Shown in pieces: positions 11,095-21,961 of a stretch of 64,000 nucleotides of DNA. Below the pieces are notes generated by a model that searched no databases, had not been told where the DNA came from, and saw nothing but the letters and a program-made list of their open reading frames with translations. The stretch is from Apoderus coryli (lineage: Eukaryota; Arthropoda; Insecta; Coleoptera; Attelabidae): positions 22,955,715-23,019,714 of the forward strand of contig OU452200.1 of assembly GCA_911728435.2 (NCBI GenBank), given 5' to 3'. Positions within the stretch are counted from its first letter, which is position 1; the number at the start of each line of letters is the position of its first letter. Made by a program: the position numbers and the translations under genes.

Positions 11095-11612
11095 AAATGA
11101 GGAAAAAGTTGCTGACTTTGAACTCAATTTATTAAGTAATTATTTATTGTTGTAGCGTCAAAATAGCTTATTGCCTAATCCAAACCTTAGTCTTTAAAAC
11201 CCTATTAAAATTTTTGCTACCAGATACGTATTAGTGGAGATTTCCATCCACAAAAATATATCTGTAAATGTGAAAAAATTACCCATGTTTGAACTCAATT
11301 TATGAGTTAACTATTTAATCTTTCCGCTTGAAAATACTTCATTACCTAATCCCATCTTTTCTCTTTAAAACCCTATGAAAATTTTTGCTAGCAGATACGT
11401 CTTAGTGGCGACTACCATGCGCAAAATTATGCCTGCAAAGCGAAATATGATGATTTTCTAACTCTGTTTTTGAACTAACTATCCAATATTTCAACTTCAA
11501 AATACTTCAATACCTAATCCCATCTTTACTCTTTAACTCCCTATCAAAATTTTTGTTACCAGATACGTATTAGTGGAGTCTACCATGCGCAAAAATAGGT
11601 CTGCAAACGATT
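11095..11612 (+). repeat. Satellite-like tandem array, three ~170-bp units
   Basis: The phrase CCTAATCC(A/C) followed by a CTTTAA(A/C) block recurs at 11174, 11345 and 11513, giving periods of 171 and 168 bp. Each unit also has TTTTTG(C/T)TA(C/G)CAGATACGT, AGTGG(A/C)G and CC(A/T)TGCGCAAAA (or a variant). Units are clearly diverged from one another, so the array is old. The ~170-bp period equals a nucleosome repeat and is typical of insect satellites. Confidence 0.7.
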
Positions 11613-11900
11613 GTATTCAAACGCCCCTCTTAATAGCGTTTTTTACATTGTATGAGTAGTAGTAGGTAATTATTAATTAATTAATTTCATAAATATATTT
11701 CCACTTGTTATTAAAACTCTAGTGTTTAGATTTCATTTAAAAGATGACAGTCTATTAGAAATGATTTTACATTGTTTGTATACTTGCTGGTATTCAGTAA
11801 TTCTGAGTGATAAGGGAAAATTATTTTTTACTCTTTGAGTATTGTAACACTTGTGGAACAATTATCACAGAAGGGGTGCTCCGATTTTGAGATCAGATAA
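11613..11900. other. Spacer between array and LINE
   Basis: AT-rich, no gene seen. Confidence 0.4.
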
Positions 11901-12359
11901 CTATGGGTGAGTCGAGTGTCTCAGCCGAGACATCATAACTTGTTGGTGTCTGTCTGGTGGAAGATCATTTTGACGTGCGACGAATTTCTTGACTTCGGCC
12001 AACTTAGAGGTGGAGTTTTTCCAAATATTCTGCCAGTGATCCATGATTTTACTCTTAACCAGCATCTTGATATCTGTTGACACCGCGTTTTTTATTATTT
12101 CCGAAGACGGGTTTATCAGGGCTTCGTTTGCCATGGAGTCTGCTTCAATGCCCACAATGCCTACATGAGATGGCACCCACATAAATTCTATTTTTTTCGT
12201 TTGATTCTGTATCAGTGCTAGCGTCTCCTTCATCTGTTGCAAAAGTGGATGCCTGGGGAACATTTGTTTTAAGCTAAGGATAGCACTGAGAGAGTCGGTT
12301 ATAATTAAGAATTTAGTACATGTATTTTCAATAACAGAGTATGATGGGGCCAAGATCAT
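11901..12359 (-). pseudogene. LINE RNase H domain, C-terminal part
   Basis: The frame contains FLIITDSLSAILSLKQ (third catalytic Asp region, TDSLSA) and EFMWVPSHVGIVGIEADSMA (the VPSH-G-GxExAD motif with the last Asp). It continues into the tail usual for I-group LINEs, ending DLPPDRHQQVMMSRLRH. It would degrade the RNA strand of the RNA/DNA hybrid. Its N-terminal third (YRDAAKSKRGVGA, SSIYSAEVCAI) is at the end of the RT frame on the other side of a 640-bp insertion. Nearly no residues are lost at the junction. Confidence 0.7.
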
Positions 12360-13003
12360 TCTTATTTTTTTGGACTATTAATTAATATATAGGAGGTTTT
12401 TGTTTCAATCTTAATTGTTGTATGTACTTTTTAGTACCTATTTTGCAGAACAAGAGATTGTTATTTTTATACGCGTGCTAAACAATCTCTAAGTGTGTTG
12501 GCCCCTAAGTATTGTTACCACCACTGACAGGAGTGTAAAATTCAATATAAATTAATGACACGAAAATAGTGCTTTTCCGGGACATAAAAAGACAAAAAAA
12601 TCTTAAATTGTTTTTCAGGGAACTGTCAGTTTGTAGTTAAGTTTTATATATTCTTGGAAATATAACTTATGCACAAAATAAAATTTACAAAGAAAAGCAA
12701 AAAGACCGCTAGGCCACAAATGTTAAGAAGTAGGGAAAATGTTTTTGTTTTAGAATCGCTCGTTATACGCTACTCATTAAAAAATATTTTAAGTTGAAAA
12801 CAAGTGAGAAAATGAAGAAAAATTTAATACAATCAAACTCTTCAAAGCTGTCGCCTGGCATTGTGAAAAATAATTTAAACTGTTTTTAAAACGATTCTAT
12901 TTTATGTTTAATTTGGTACAAAAACTGTAAAAATGAAAGAAAATCCTATTTTTGATTCCAATGATTTTCTTAATTTTTAGCTATGAGTTTGGTGTAAATT
13001 TGT
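12360..13003. other. Insertion splitting the RNase H coding region
   Basis: About 640 bp of AT-rich non-coding sequence separates two parts of one RNase H domain that otherwise join almost seamlessly. I could not see convincing terminal repeats or a target duplication, so the class of the insert is unknown. Confidence 0.5.
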
Positions 13004-14764
13004 TCACTTTGTTGTTATTGTTGGGTTGAGATCAATACTAAATCTTCGAGCCTGTGAGATCGCGCAAACTTCTGCAGAATAAATTGAGCTTTCGTCTGAA
13101 AGCTTCATTTTAAGCTTTAGGTTTTCTGATGTAACTGCAGCGCCTACGCCCCGTTTCGACTTTGCAGCATCTCTGTAGATTACATTGTATTCTCCGTAAG
13201 CTTCTATTATTTGGTAGAATCTTTGTATAATTTGCGAGTGTGGTGTGTTTGATTTATCCATATCAAGCAGTCTGAGGTTTATTTCAGGGATACGGATATT
13301 CCAGGGTGGGCTGTTAGCAATTTGTAATGGGACGGGTTCAGGAGAAATTTGAAGGGAATCCAGTATTTTGCGGTATCTAATGCCGATTGGTGGGACTGTT
13401 CTTCTTCGTGAGTTGAAAACTTCTAAAAATCTGTCGGATAAGATGTCGTTTCGTGCAGGATTATTTGTGTTGGCTATTGTTGTGGTACAGTATGCTAATG
13501 TTAAATAGTCTCTTCTAAGAAATAGTGGATGTTCTCCAGCTTCACAGAGTAGACTTTCTGTAGGACTAGTACAAAAGGCTCCTATAGCTGGACGTATACC
13601 TTTATTGTGTATCGAATCTACTAATTTCAGCAGAGAGGGTCTAGAGGTTGAGTAGATCGGTGACCCGTAGTCAATTTTGGACCGAATTACTGACTGATAT
13701 GTACGTAATAGAATTTCTGAGTCCAATCCCCATTTATTGTTTGCCAATGTTTCTAACAGATGTATGCCTCTTTGACACGATAAAATCAGATTTCTAATAT
13801 GTGCCTCCCAAGTTAGTCTTTCGTCGAAGATCATGCCAAGAAACTTTATCTCTTTCACAAATTCAAACCTCTTGTTATTTAGAGTTAAAGTTAAGGTGTT
13901 TTCGTATTTATGTTTGGAGAAACTCATGTATTTTGTTTTTTCAGTTGAGAAATTAAAGCCACTCTCTAATGACCAATTTTCAATACAGTTTAGAGCTTTC
14001 TGCATTCTGAGTTCCATAGATTTTAAATTGTTTCCATTTATAGACAGGACTAGGTCATCTGCGAACAGTTTAGCTTGTATTAGGAATTTGATATTGTCAA
14101 TGATATCATTTATGGCTACTAGAAACAATGTTACACTGAGTACTGAACCTTGTGGAAGACCATTTTCCACTTTTCTTTTTTGAGAATTTACACCATTGGT
14201 TCGAACGTAGAACTCTCTATTTTGTAGGAAGTTATTGATGAAGCGCAGTGCATTTCCTTCAATATTCCAATCTTTCAGTTTCTTTATTATTCTGTATTTC
14301 CACGCCGTGTCGTATGCATTTTTAATGTCGAAGAAGACTGCAATGTTGTATTGATTGTCCAAAAAAGCCTCATGGATATTTGACTCTGGAGATATTACAT
14401 TATCCATAGTAGACCGATTCGCCCTAAAACCACTTTGGTGTGGGTTAATAAGTCCTTTAGTTTCTAATACCCATATTAGGCGCTTATTAACCAGGTTCTC
14501 CATAACCTTGCAGATAGTGCAGGTAATGGGGATTGGTCTGTACGATTCAGGGTCTGTTTTTTTCTTATTCGATTTAAGAATTGGGATTATGATAGATCTT
14601 CTCCATAATGTTAGGAATTTTCCCTGGACCCATATTGTATTATATATTGACAGAAGATAGTTTTTGGCGATATTCGGTAAGTTTTTTAAAAAGGATATAG
14701 GGATGTTGCCAGGACCAGGCGCCGAGTCTTTGAAACTTTCTAATACCCCATTTAGTTCAAGCAA
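13004..14764 (-). pseudogene. LINE reverse transcriptase with start of RNase H
   Basis: A long open frame (586 codons) carrying the RT core in order: SAPGPGNIPISFLKNLP, RRSIIIPILKSNKK and PESYRPIPITCTICK, FRANRSTMDNV, AVFFDIKNAYDTAWK (motif A Asp), NGLPQGSVLSVTLF (motif B), AKLFADDLVLS (motif C, FADD), and EIKFLGMIFDERLTWEAHI. The thumb-like region follows, then the beginning of RNase H (VIYRDAAKSKRGVGAA, SAEVCAI). The enzyme copies element RNA into DNA at a nicked target. The frame is long and intact, but upstream (endonuclease) and downstream (RNase H) parts are broken, so the element is dead even though this domain looks only lightly mutated. Confidence 0.8.
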
Positions 14765-14789
14765 ACTGAATGTATGGTTTATAGGATTC

Positions 14790-15150
14790 TCGTGCTGTTA
14801 GTCCAACTTTGTTTATAAAGGAGATAAAATCATAAAGGGTATCATCTATACTTTCGCACAGGGATATACTCGAAATATTATTCTGGATAATGTTAAATCT
14901 AAAGCAGATGTTGTTCCGTTTCCAGAATTAAATCTAGTGTCTTCCCCCGAATTTAGCAAAATTAAGTTTTCCTCATAGATTATTTCTGCGCGAGGTCTAC
15001 CCTTTTGGTCGTTGAATTTGCTACCCCATATATAATTATGGCTGTTCAGATCTCCCAGAATGATTCGGGGTACCGGTGTTTGTTGAAAGAGTGTACTTAG
15101 TTCTGCTTTTATAAAATCCTTGTTGGGAGGTAAATAGATGTTGCGTTTTT
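14790..15150 (-). pseudogene. LINE endonuclease C-terminal remnant
   Basis: Minus-strand translation in broken frames gives YLPPNKDFIKAELSTLFQQ, PVPRIILGDLNSHNYIWGS, DQKGRPRAEIIYEENLI and LLNSGEDTRFNSGNGTTS. LGDLN-H is the conserved GDxN motif of the LINE AP-like endonuclease and the LNSGxxTR segment follows it in I/Jockey-type elements. It precedes the RT frame on the same strand and belongs to the same element. Confidence 0.6.
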
Positions 15151-15169
15151 CTTTTACCTATTCTTCTAT

Positions 15170-16320
15170 ACGCACCTAAAAACACATTTCCGACCAACTG
15201 ATGATGTCGAGAAGATCAATAATTACTTTGCCGATGCGACTATTGCAAAGAATCCAAATTTTTATATACAGAATTGAAAAAAGAATTCCAATTAATTTTT
15301 AGCTAATACGGACATTCAAAAGGTATTGGTATATATATGCTAATGTTATGCTTGGCAACTGATATCCATGTAGTGTCACAATTATTCTACAACTTGTCTG
15401 TTGTATAGACCCCCTGATAAATGGGAAAGCTCATTCGTGCTGGCAAACGATTTTACCCAAAAGAGCTAAAAGGCCTTGCGAACTATGTCAAAGATTCTTG
15501 AAAGAATCTGTATGTACAAGTACGCGGATAAATCGAAGCCTAAAACCTATTACCATCTATACAATCATGATTTTCTCAGGGTCACAGCTGCACTACTGCT
15601 CTCTTAAAAGTGACTGACGACATCTTGGAAGCTGCAGATCGCGGTGTGCTTACTGGGCTTGTTTTACTAGATTACTCCAAAGGGCTTGCAAAGCTAAATC
15701 ATCAGCTGCTTTTAAAAATTCTAAAGTATCTTGGATTTAGCACTGATGCTTGTCTTATGATAAAAGTGAGCCTGCTGATCACCATTGATGAGTTGTGGAT
15801 CAACGAAACGGCCGTCTGGTGAAAGCAAATTTCCAATATAATTAAAGTAATTTGTTACATTATGTAATAAGCAATTTGTATTTTTTTTTATGTCCCGTAA
15901 TATTTAGGACATACATTTCGGACAATTGACGCCTGTAAGTGAGAAAGCTATGTTGTGATTATTCTTTATATTCAGAGTATGCTTAAAGGAGTGTAACCAG
16001 TTCTTAATAGTGTGCATGCCTTTCGAGTGCAGTATGTGAAACTAAAGGGACAGGAGTCCAACCAATTAAAACTTGCAATGGTGTTCCTCAAGGGTCCTTC
16101 CTAGGCCCTCGTTTATTCAGTCTCCATACATTCCAGCTTAGTACATACCTTAAGTATTCACATTTAAACCTCTATGCTGATAATTCAAGAATTTAATTGT
16201 CTTCTATGCCAGAACTTATTTAGACGATAACTGTAAGCTCAACGAAGAACTTGGACTTTTGGAGAGTTCTTTCGAACAACACTGTTGGGAATTAATCCCA
16301 CATGCAGCCAAAGAAAATTC
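15170..16320 (+). pseudogene. Second LINE, heavily decayed RT, opposite strand
   Basis: Plus-strand pieces in changing frames: DVEKINNYFADATIAKNPN near 15205; HSCTTALLKV followed by TDDILEAADRGVLTGLVLLD (15580-15672) and then YSKGLAKLNHQLLLKILKYL (to about 15732), the motif A block of a Jockey/CR1-like RT with the usual YSKAFD changed; CNGVPQGSFLGPRLFS near 16074 (motif B); and LNLYADNSRI near 16170 (motif C with YADD changed to YADN). Loss of the second catalytic Asp and many shifts show it is dead. It lies head-to-head with the 11.9-15.15 kb LINE. Confidence 0.6.
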
Positions 16321-16354
16321 ACATTAATTATAAATGAAATTATAAAATCAATTT

Positions 16355-16690
16355 GTGTCCGTAAATATAAATGAAATTTTTTTTTTGTGTTTTAACGGCT
16401 GGTGTTACCTATACATTGGATTTGATCGGCCTATTTATGGTGGGATATGCATTACTATGTGTATATGTAGATGTTACTAGTTTACATATATCTACTGTTG
16501 TATATCTCATTGTGATATTCTGAGGAACTCATAATAGAAGCGAAACGAATTCGTCAGTATCTGTCGACCCATGCCTCGGTCTGGTTCTACTGAATTAGAC
16601 TGAGGCCCTGCTAAATTAAACAAAATCTCCTGTGTAGGTAAAACCAGTCATTTTGTCCGCTACGCCACAAAATTATTTTTCATATAAATG
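16355..16690 (+). repeat. Hammerhead-bearing repeat, copy 1
   Basis: Begins around TGTCCGTAAATATAAATG and ends around TTTGTCCGCTACGCCAC plus an ATTTTTCAT tail. It contains the phrases ACGGCTGGTGTTACCTATAC, TATGCATTACTATGTGTA and GTCGACCCATGCCTCGG, which recur at 22690-23115 (+), 44253-44460 (-) and, for the outer parts, 45360-45600 (-). A hammerhead ribozyme core lies inside (separate entry). The combination of a short non-coding repeat with a hammerhead suggests a Penelope-like terminal repeat or a retrozyme, but no coding sequence is attached here. Confidence 0.6.
16514..16561 (+). ncRNA. Hammerhead ribozyme-like motif
   Basis: GATATT (16514-16519) precedes the core CTGAGGA (16520-16526). 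Then comes a stem II region (16527-16541), GAAA (16542-16545) and a minimal stem III, ACGAATTCGT (16545-16554, three pairs closing an AATT loop). C at 16555 follows as the expected cleavage base, then AGTATC (16556-16561), which pairs with GATATT as a 6-bp stem I (one G-U). All universally conserved hammerhead positions (CUGANGA, GAAA, UH before cleavage) are present. Stem II is weakened here (ACTC...GAAGC) compared with the copies at 23.1 and 44.4 kb (GCTC...GAG), so activity of this copy is doubtful. Confidence 0.6.
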
Positions 16691-18040
16691 AAATCTTACA
16701 GATATGCTAAAAATATCCAATCTTGCTAGGAACATCAGTTGATGGTTGACGATTAACGATTGACAGCACATACAAATAAATGTTTGAAAGACGTTTTCTA
16801 ATATACAACTATTTATTAAATTTATACCTAAAAAATACTTTGCGATAGTTTGGATCTATCAAAATTTACAATTTGTGATGTAGTATATTATATAACCACT
16901 GTGTCTGGCTAATTGGTAGCATAAGAAAATTTGAGAGAAGTGTCACGGCGAATATGAGACACATTGGGTAGTTTGCATGAAGTAAGGAAGACTTCTACAT
17001 ACTATTGTCTAGTCTATAAAATAATATTTACAAAACGCCCAAACTACTTACTTATACCATGGTGATGATAAGTGAATTTATCTTTTGCTTTGAAAATATT
17101 ATTTCGCATGATCTTAATTTATGTCTAAAAATAGCATTGAAACACGGAATTACTTTGAGAGATTGTCATGGCATGAATAGATTAGGTTAGAACAATATAA
17201 TAAGCTAAGCTTCACTTTGCCTTTTGTAATTTAAAATTGCAATAAAGTCACTATTATTCAGGGATATTATGTGTGAATAACCCAGAAAAAATCAGGTACG
17301 AATGATGGGACCTAAGTTAGTCAGCTATTAACTACAGACTATATTTAGTAATGTAATATATTTGTATTCATGTGGTAACGCATTAAATTTTACCACAATA
17401 CATAATATACTCTAATTACCAATAATATTAGATTAATTTACTTAACTATTATTATTTATTTTACGGAAAAGGAAGAAAAGTTAAATATCTTCTTAGAAGG
17501 TCAGTGTATACCAATTATATATACCTACTCGTGAGTGTAATTGACTGTAATTGATCACAGTATTATATATTATATTATAATTATTAAACAAAACTACTCT
17601 TCTGCATAAACTTGTTGCAGGACAGCAAAATATGAATAAGATGACTTCAGTATCTGAAATGAAATAGGTAAAAAAATTATTTGCAGCTGTAAAAAATTTA
17701 AAATAATATAGTAGAATTTCGGCATAACCTACAATTTCTAAACAGTTTATACTAAGATTGGTTCAATTAACTCTGGCGTACTCGCTAAGAAATATGTTAC
17801 AGAGGCTTCCGTGTGTTGTATTTACGCGATAGCTCTCTTCTCCATTTACGAGAAAGTTATATAGGTCAATGGCCTAATTGGATTTGTATGTGCAACAAAA
17901 CGAAATTGAGAAGACTGTCAAATAAGCAAAAAACCAAACCGAATATTATTTCTTTGCATTTTTTGATTGATATATATTTTATATGTCCGTATTTTTGACC
18001 AATCTGTCAACTACTAGTTGTTTTGCCTTGTTCTCTAAAT
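16691..18040. other. AT-rich intergenic DNA, no gene seen
   Basis: No recognisable coding or structured element. A 61-codon frame at 17813-17998 has random composition. Confidence 0.5.
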
Positions 18041-18043
18041 TTA

Positions 18044-18110
18044 TACATTCAAGTGGTTAGAACACCTGACCGGAGATTGGAAGATGTTGGTTCGAATCCA
18101 ACTTGTGACA
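18044..18110 (+). tRNA. tRNA-like sequence, probably pseudogene or SINE head
   Basis: The 3' half is convincing: GTTGG-TTCGAAT-CCAAC (18086-18102) is a perfect 5-bp T-arm with a B-box, followed by TTGTGACA as an acceptor-like strand. AAGTGGTTAGAACACC resembles a D-arm. The anticodon stem is weak (CTGA against TTGG) and position 33 would be C instead of U. No matching 5' acceptor strand is visible. Best read as a decayed tRNA or the head of a tRNA-derived SINE. Confidence 0.45.
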
Positions 18111-19140
18111 CGAAATTTTTTTTCAGTTCGTATAAAATATTAGTTGATTTCATGTTTCTATATTTATATTATACAGTGTCAACTACTTATGTTGAATAGA
18201 TTCCCTTTCATACATAACATTTTAGGTAGAGGGGAGAGATTGGTCTCACATCAAAAAAATCCTAAATTTACTTTCTTATTTTCTACATAAATATTTTTTT
18301 ACCTATCAATAAAATACAAATGCGGCTATTTCTCAGTTGTTACTCTTATTATTTATAGTTCCAAGCATTTTAACCTTGAAGTCACTTAGGAGAGGTATTT
18401 CCTGGGAGAAACAAGAAAACAAAATGTTAATGTTTAGATTGCTATATTATGCTCCTTTGAAATTATTGTTTTATAGCTTCTGTCCATGGTACTTACATCA
18501 TAAGCAGTGTAAAATAAAACCAAATATGTTGCATGGAAATGTGCATTAAATAGCGCCCATGACAGTATCAATTCGTTAAAAATCCCCATTATTAGTCCAA
18601 CTGATCGATTATCTCTATCTACATCTCCAGGGTTAAATTGACTTCAGGGCATCGCAGTCACTCTCATTATGCAGGACAATATACAACAGGTGTGTTTAGT
18701 TGATTGTTCATGCACCAATCTGGGGTCAAAGTTACGCGTGTCACCACAGATAAAGGAGAAAACCCCAATTCACAAGAAAAAATATACGATAGAGATAGTG
18801 ACGTACTCGAGTCTTAACTTAAAAAATGTTAAGTTAATTTATCCAAATTTGTGTTAAAGTCAGAAACTTTGCCAAAATGTTCTATATTTTTTTTAAGGCA
18901 ATGTATTTTGTTAAGTTAATTATTATGCTAATTAGATGATACAAACCCTAGTTAAAGTTGCTAATGTTAGAGGAAATATATTTCCAGCTGTCAATATTAT
19001 ATCCTCTTTCGATCTCTCCATTAAAGTCAGCATGAGTTTCCTGGTGCTCAATCGGGACTGATACCAATTTGACATATACAAAGATGTACATATAATGTTG
19101 CTCTAAAACAATTTATTATTATTATTATTACCACTGTATT
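18111..19140. other. AT-rich intergenic DNA, no gene seen
   Basis: Short open frames only (for example 18337-18549), none with recognisable motifs. A short ATT trinucleotide run lies near 19115. Confidence 0.5.
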
Positions 19141-19198
19141 ATCAACTTAAAAGAAAAAGCTTTACATTTTTTTCTAAAGCTTTTTCATTTAAGTTGAT
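19141..19198. repeat. Long hairpin palindrome
   Basis: ATCAACTTAAA...GAAAAAGCTTTA is followed after a T-rich loop by TAAAGCTTTTTC...TTAAGTTGAT, a stem of more than 20 bp. Possibly the remnant of a MITE or foldback. Confidence 0.7.
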
Positions 19199-19949
19199 AG
19201 TATAGACAATTCACAGAAAGTTTTGTTTAGAGACTTGAATATTTAGTCAAGGTGAACTTATTAACAATATTAACAATTGTTGTAACATAAATCCCAGGAG
19301 AATTTTATACAACAATATATATAAATATAAGAATGTCATAATAATTTTGACTTTTGAAGAGCACAGTTCATTTTCTTAAATCCTAACATTGGTATTTTGT
19401 ATGTGATAGAGAAAAATGCAGAGCAAGGGGCTTATATACTTGACGGACACCGACGGGTATCCCCGTCCCAAGGGCTTAGTGTGTATGTGGGCACTTTGGA
19501 TATACGACGGATGTACCCGACTTCATCATACTCGTACACAGCCTATATGCGACCATCGACGTGACTTCCCGTCGAATTTTTACGTTCAAGAATACAAAGT
19601 GTCATATTATATATTATATTTTGATTGGCTGCTATAAAGTGGCGTGATTTGGTAAGGTTTTCATTGGTCGGTTGCCGCGTCATGTACGAATTATTTACCC
19701 TTATACTAGTATGCTTTTATTGGACAGTTCATTGCGTGTTTTTTTGATTTTTTGTATCGGTTTAGTAATGAGTTCTTGAAATATATTATGTAATATTTTC
19801 TACTTTGACTACATTGTCAAAATAGTGTCTATACTGGCTGCACCAAAAAAATGTGGAAAATCAAAATGATGTATTACACGGATTCCTCTATTATTTGACA
19901 GTATATTTCTATAGTATGTATTTATAAAATAAATATAACTTGTATTTTT
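19199..19949. other. Intergenic DNA, no gene confirmed
   Basis: Contains a 73-codon frame at 19416-19637 with locally higher GC (19435-19580) but no recognised motif. Confidence 0.4.
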
Positions 19950-21582
19950 GTCATTTATCTAAATTTTTGTTTTGTTTTAGACATCAGCTATTTTTTTTTT
20001 TGTATCGGGTTTTGTGCCTTTTTCTTCTCTTTGGAGGCACTATTTATACGCAGATATTTTATATTTCAGATCTAGGCCAAATTCTTGTACGCAAAATAAT
20101 TGATTTTTTTTTAGTTTTTTTATAAAATTTATTTTGACCCCTTTTCTACTATTTACGAACGCCTATGTAAACAAAATTGTTATGCTGCATGTTGTAGGTT
20201 ATCCGTTAAGTGGTTTTTGAGTTATCACGGATACAATTTTTTCCTGACCCTTTTATAGAATTTTCACGGACGCCTATGGAACATTAATTTTTGTCGTGTA
20301 TTTTTAACACCAATTCAACTAGTTAAATATAAAAATTTTTACATTTTAATTTTTTTTATTTTACCCCTTTTTCTACTATTTACGAACGCCTATGTAAATA
20401 AAAATTTTATGCTGCATTTTTTAGGTTATCTTATATCAAAGCTATATATAATTAGCCAATTTTTCTGGTATATTTGAGAAACATTTTTTTTTCGTTTTGA
20501 CCCTTTTTTAACACTATTTTCGAACGCCTGTGTGAACTAATTCTTTTATGTAACATTTTTTATGTTATATTCTATCACAACTATAAAAAATTATTCAATA
20601 TTTCGGATAAGTTTAAGAACTATAATTTTTTAAATTTTTAAAACCTATTTTAAATCCGTTGCCTACGCTCATTGTTAATCACCACCTATAATTATCCTGT
20701 AGTATTTTCGTACCAAATGTGGTTAAAATCCGTTAAGTGCTTTGTGAGTTATCACGGATACAAATTTTTTCCGACCCTTTTATAGAATTTTAACGGACGC
20801 CTATGGTACATTAATTTTTGTCGTGTATTTTTAACACCAATTCATCTAGTTAAATATAAAATTTTTTACATTTTAATTTTTTTTTATTTTACCCCTTTTT
20901 CTACTATTTACGAACGCCTATGTGATTAAAAATTTTATGCTGCATTTTTTAGGTTATCTTATATCAAAGCTATATATAATTAGCCAATTTTTCTGGTATA
21001 TTTGGGAAACGTTTTTTTTTTCGTTTTTGACCCTTTTTTTAAACTATTTTCGAACGCCTTTGTGAACCAATTCTTTTATGGAATATTTTTTAGCTTATAT
21101 TGTATCACAACTATGAAAAATTATTCCATATTTCGAATAAGTTTAGGAAATATATATTTTTTATGTTTTGACCCCTTTTCCACTATTTACGAACGCCTAT
21201 GAAAGTAAGTTATTCATGACACATTTTATAGGTTATATTCCATCAAAACTATCAATAACTAGTTAATATTTCTGCTATTTTTAAGAAATACGTTTTTTTT
21301 TTAATCTTTTTTACCCCATTTTACACTATTTTCGAACGCCAATGTGGTCTAATATTTTATGTTCAATATTTTAGGTTATATTCAATTAAATGCGTAAAAA
21401 ATTATGCAGTATTTCGGATAAGTTTAAGAACTATGAATTTTTTTAATTTTTGAACCCTCTTTTAAACCCTTTGCCTACGCTCAATGTTTCCCAAAATCTA
21501 ATCAGCTCCTTGCCATGTCCAATAGTATTTTTGTACCAAATTTGGTTAAAATCTGTTAAGCGGTTTTTGCGTTTTCGTGGAT

Positions 21583-21613
<31 letters not shown>

Positions 21614-21746
21614 TTTTTTTAAAACTACTTATTTATGTATAAAATGACCAAAAAGAAGTATTTCCGGTGAAATTAAAAAAAATTTTTTTTTCATGAAACT
21701 AATAGTCTCGATATATACATATATTACATATATGATATGGAGAGCT
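19950..21746 (+). mobile_element. Unclassified AGCTCTCCATAT-end element, 5'-truncated copy
   Basis: Related in reverse orientation to the complete copy at 41525-43166. The right end ATATGGAGAGCT (to 21746) is present; upstream of about 19950 similarity to the other copy stops, so the left end is lost. The body is made of diverged ~130-bp units, each with an ACCCCTTTT-type block followed by ACGAACGCCTATG (seen near 20155, 20380, 20518, 20910, 21049, 21189 and 21333) or ACGGACGCCTATGG (near 20270 and 20794). A larger duplication relates 20210-20510 to 20734-21038. No open frame longer than about 65 codons exists, so the element is non-autonomous. Confidence 0.65.
21583..21611 (+). repeat. CAGA microsatellite
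   Basis: About seven CAGA repeats near the right end of the element. The inverted copy has the same feature (TCTG repeats at 41605-41672). Confidence 0.9.
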
Positions 21747-21848
21747 AATAATATCAGATTCCTATACGTCAATTATTAATTATAATATATCACTTGTGCA
21801 ATTTACAAGGCAAATAGACGCAGGTAATGAGGTTAGTTCATCTTCTAC

Positions 21849-21961
21849 AGGGTGTTCTGAATTAAATATATAATTTTTACCTAATTTAAATTCCTGTAAC
21901 CTCATTTTTCCACACCCTGTACATTTGGCATTTATGCAATACACATGCATAAATGCCAAAT
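21849..21961. repeat. Small CAGGGTG/CACCCTG unit followed by a perfect hairpin
   Basis: ACAGGGTGTTCTGAA near 21858 and CCACACCCTGTAC near 21910 form a micro-unit of about 65 bp with inverted ends. Directly after it, ATTTGGCATTTATGCA (21923-21938) pairs perfectly with TGCATAAATGCCAAAT (21946-21961), a 16-bp stem with a 7-base loop. Confidence 0.65.

Larger units (their letters stand above)
11901..15150 (-). mobile_element. LINE with endonuclease, RT and split RNase H
   Basis: Minus-strand order: endonuclease remnant (about 15150-14790), reverse transcriptase (14764-13004) and RNase H (about 13160-13004 continued at 12359-11901). The RNase H coding sequence is interrupted by about 640 bp of unrelated DNA (12360-13003). 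Presence of an RNase H domain after the RT places the element in the I group of LINEs (the I/LOA/R1 range) rather than Jockey proper; this is a family-level inference. There is no clear poly-A tail at the low-coordinate end. Confidence 0.7.

Noticed and set aside
13833..14660. Plus-strand open frames of 116 and 101 codons inside the LINE
   Set aside because: They are antisense to a reverse transcriptase with complete motifs; composition follows the opposite strand.
18337..18549. 70-codon hydrophobic frame
   Set aside because: AT-driven Leu/Phe/Ile-rich translation with no motif and no splice context.
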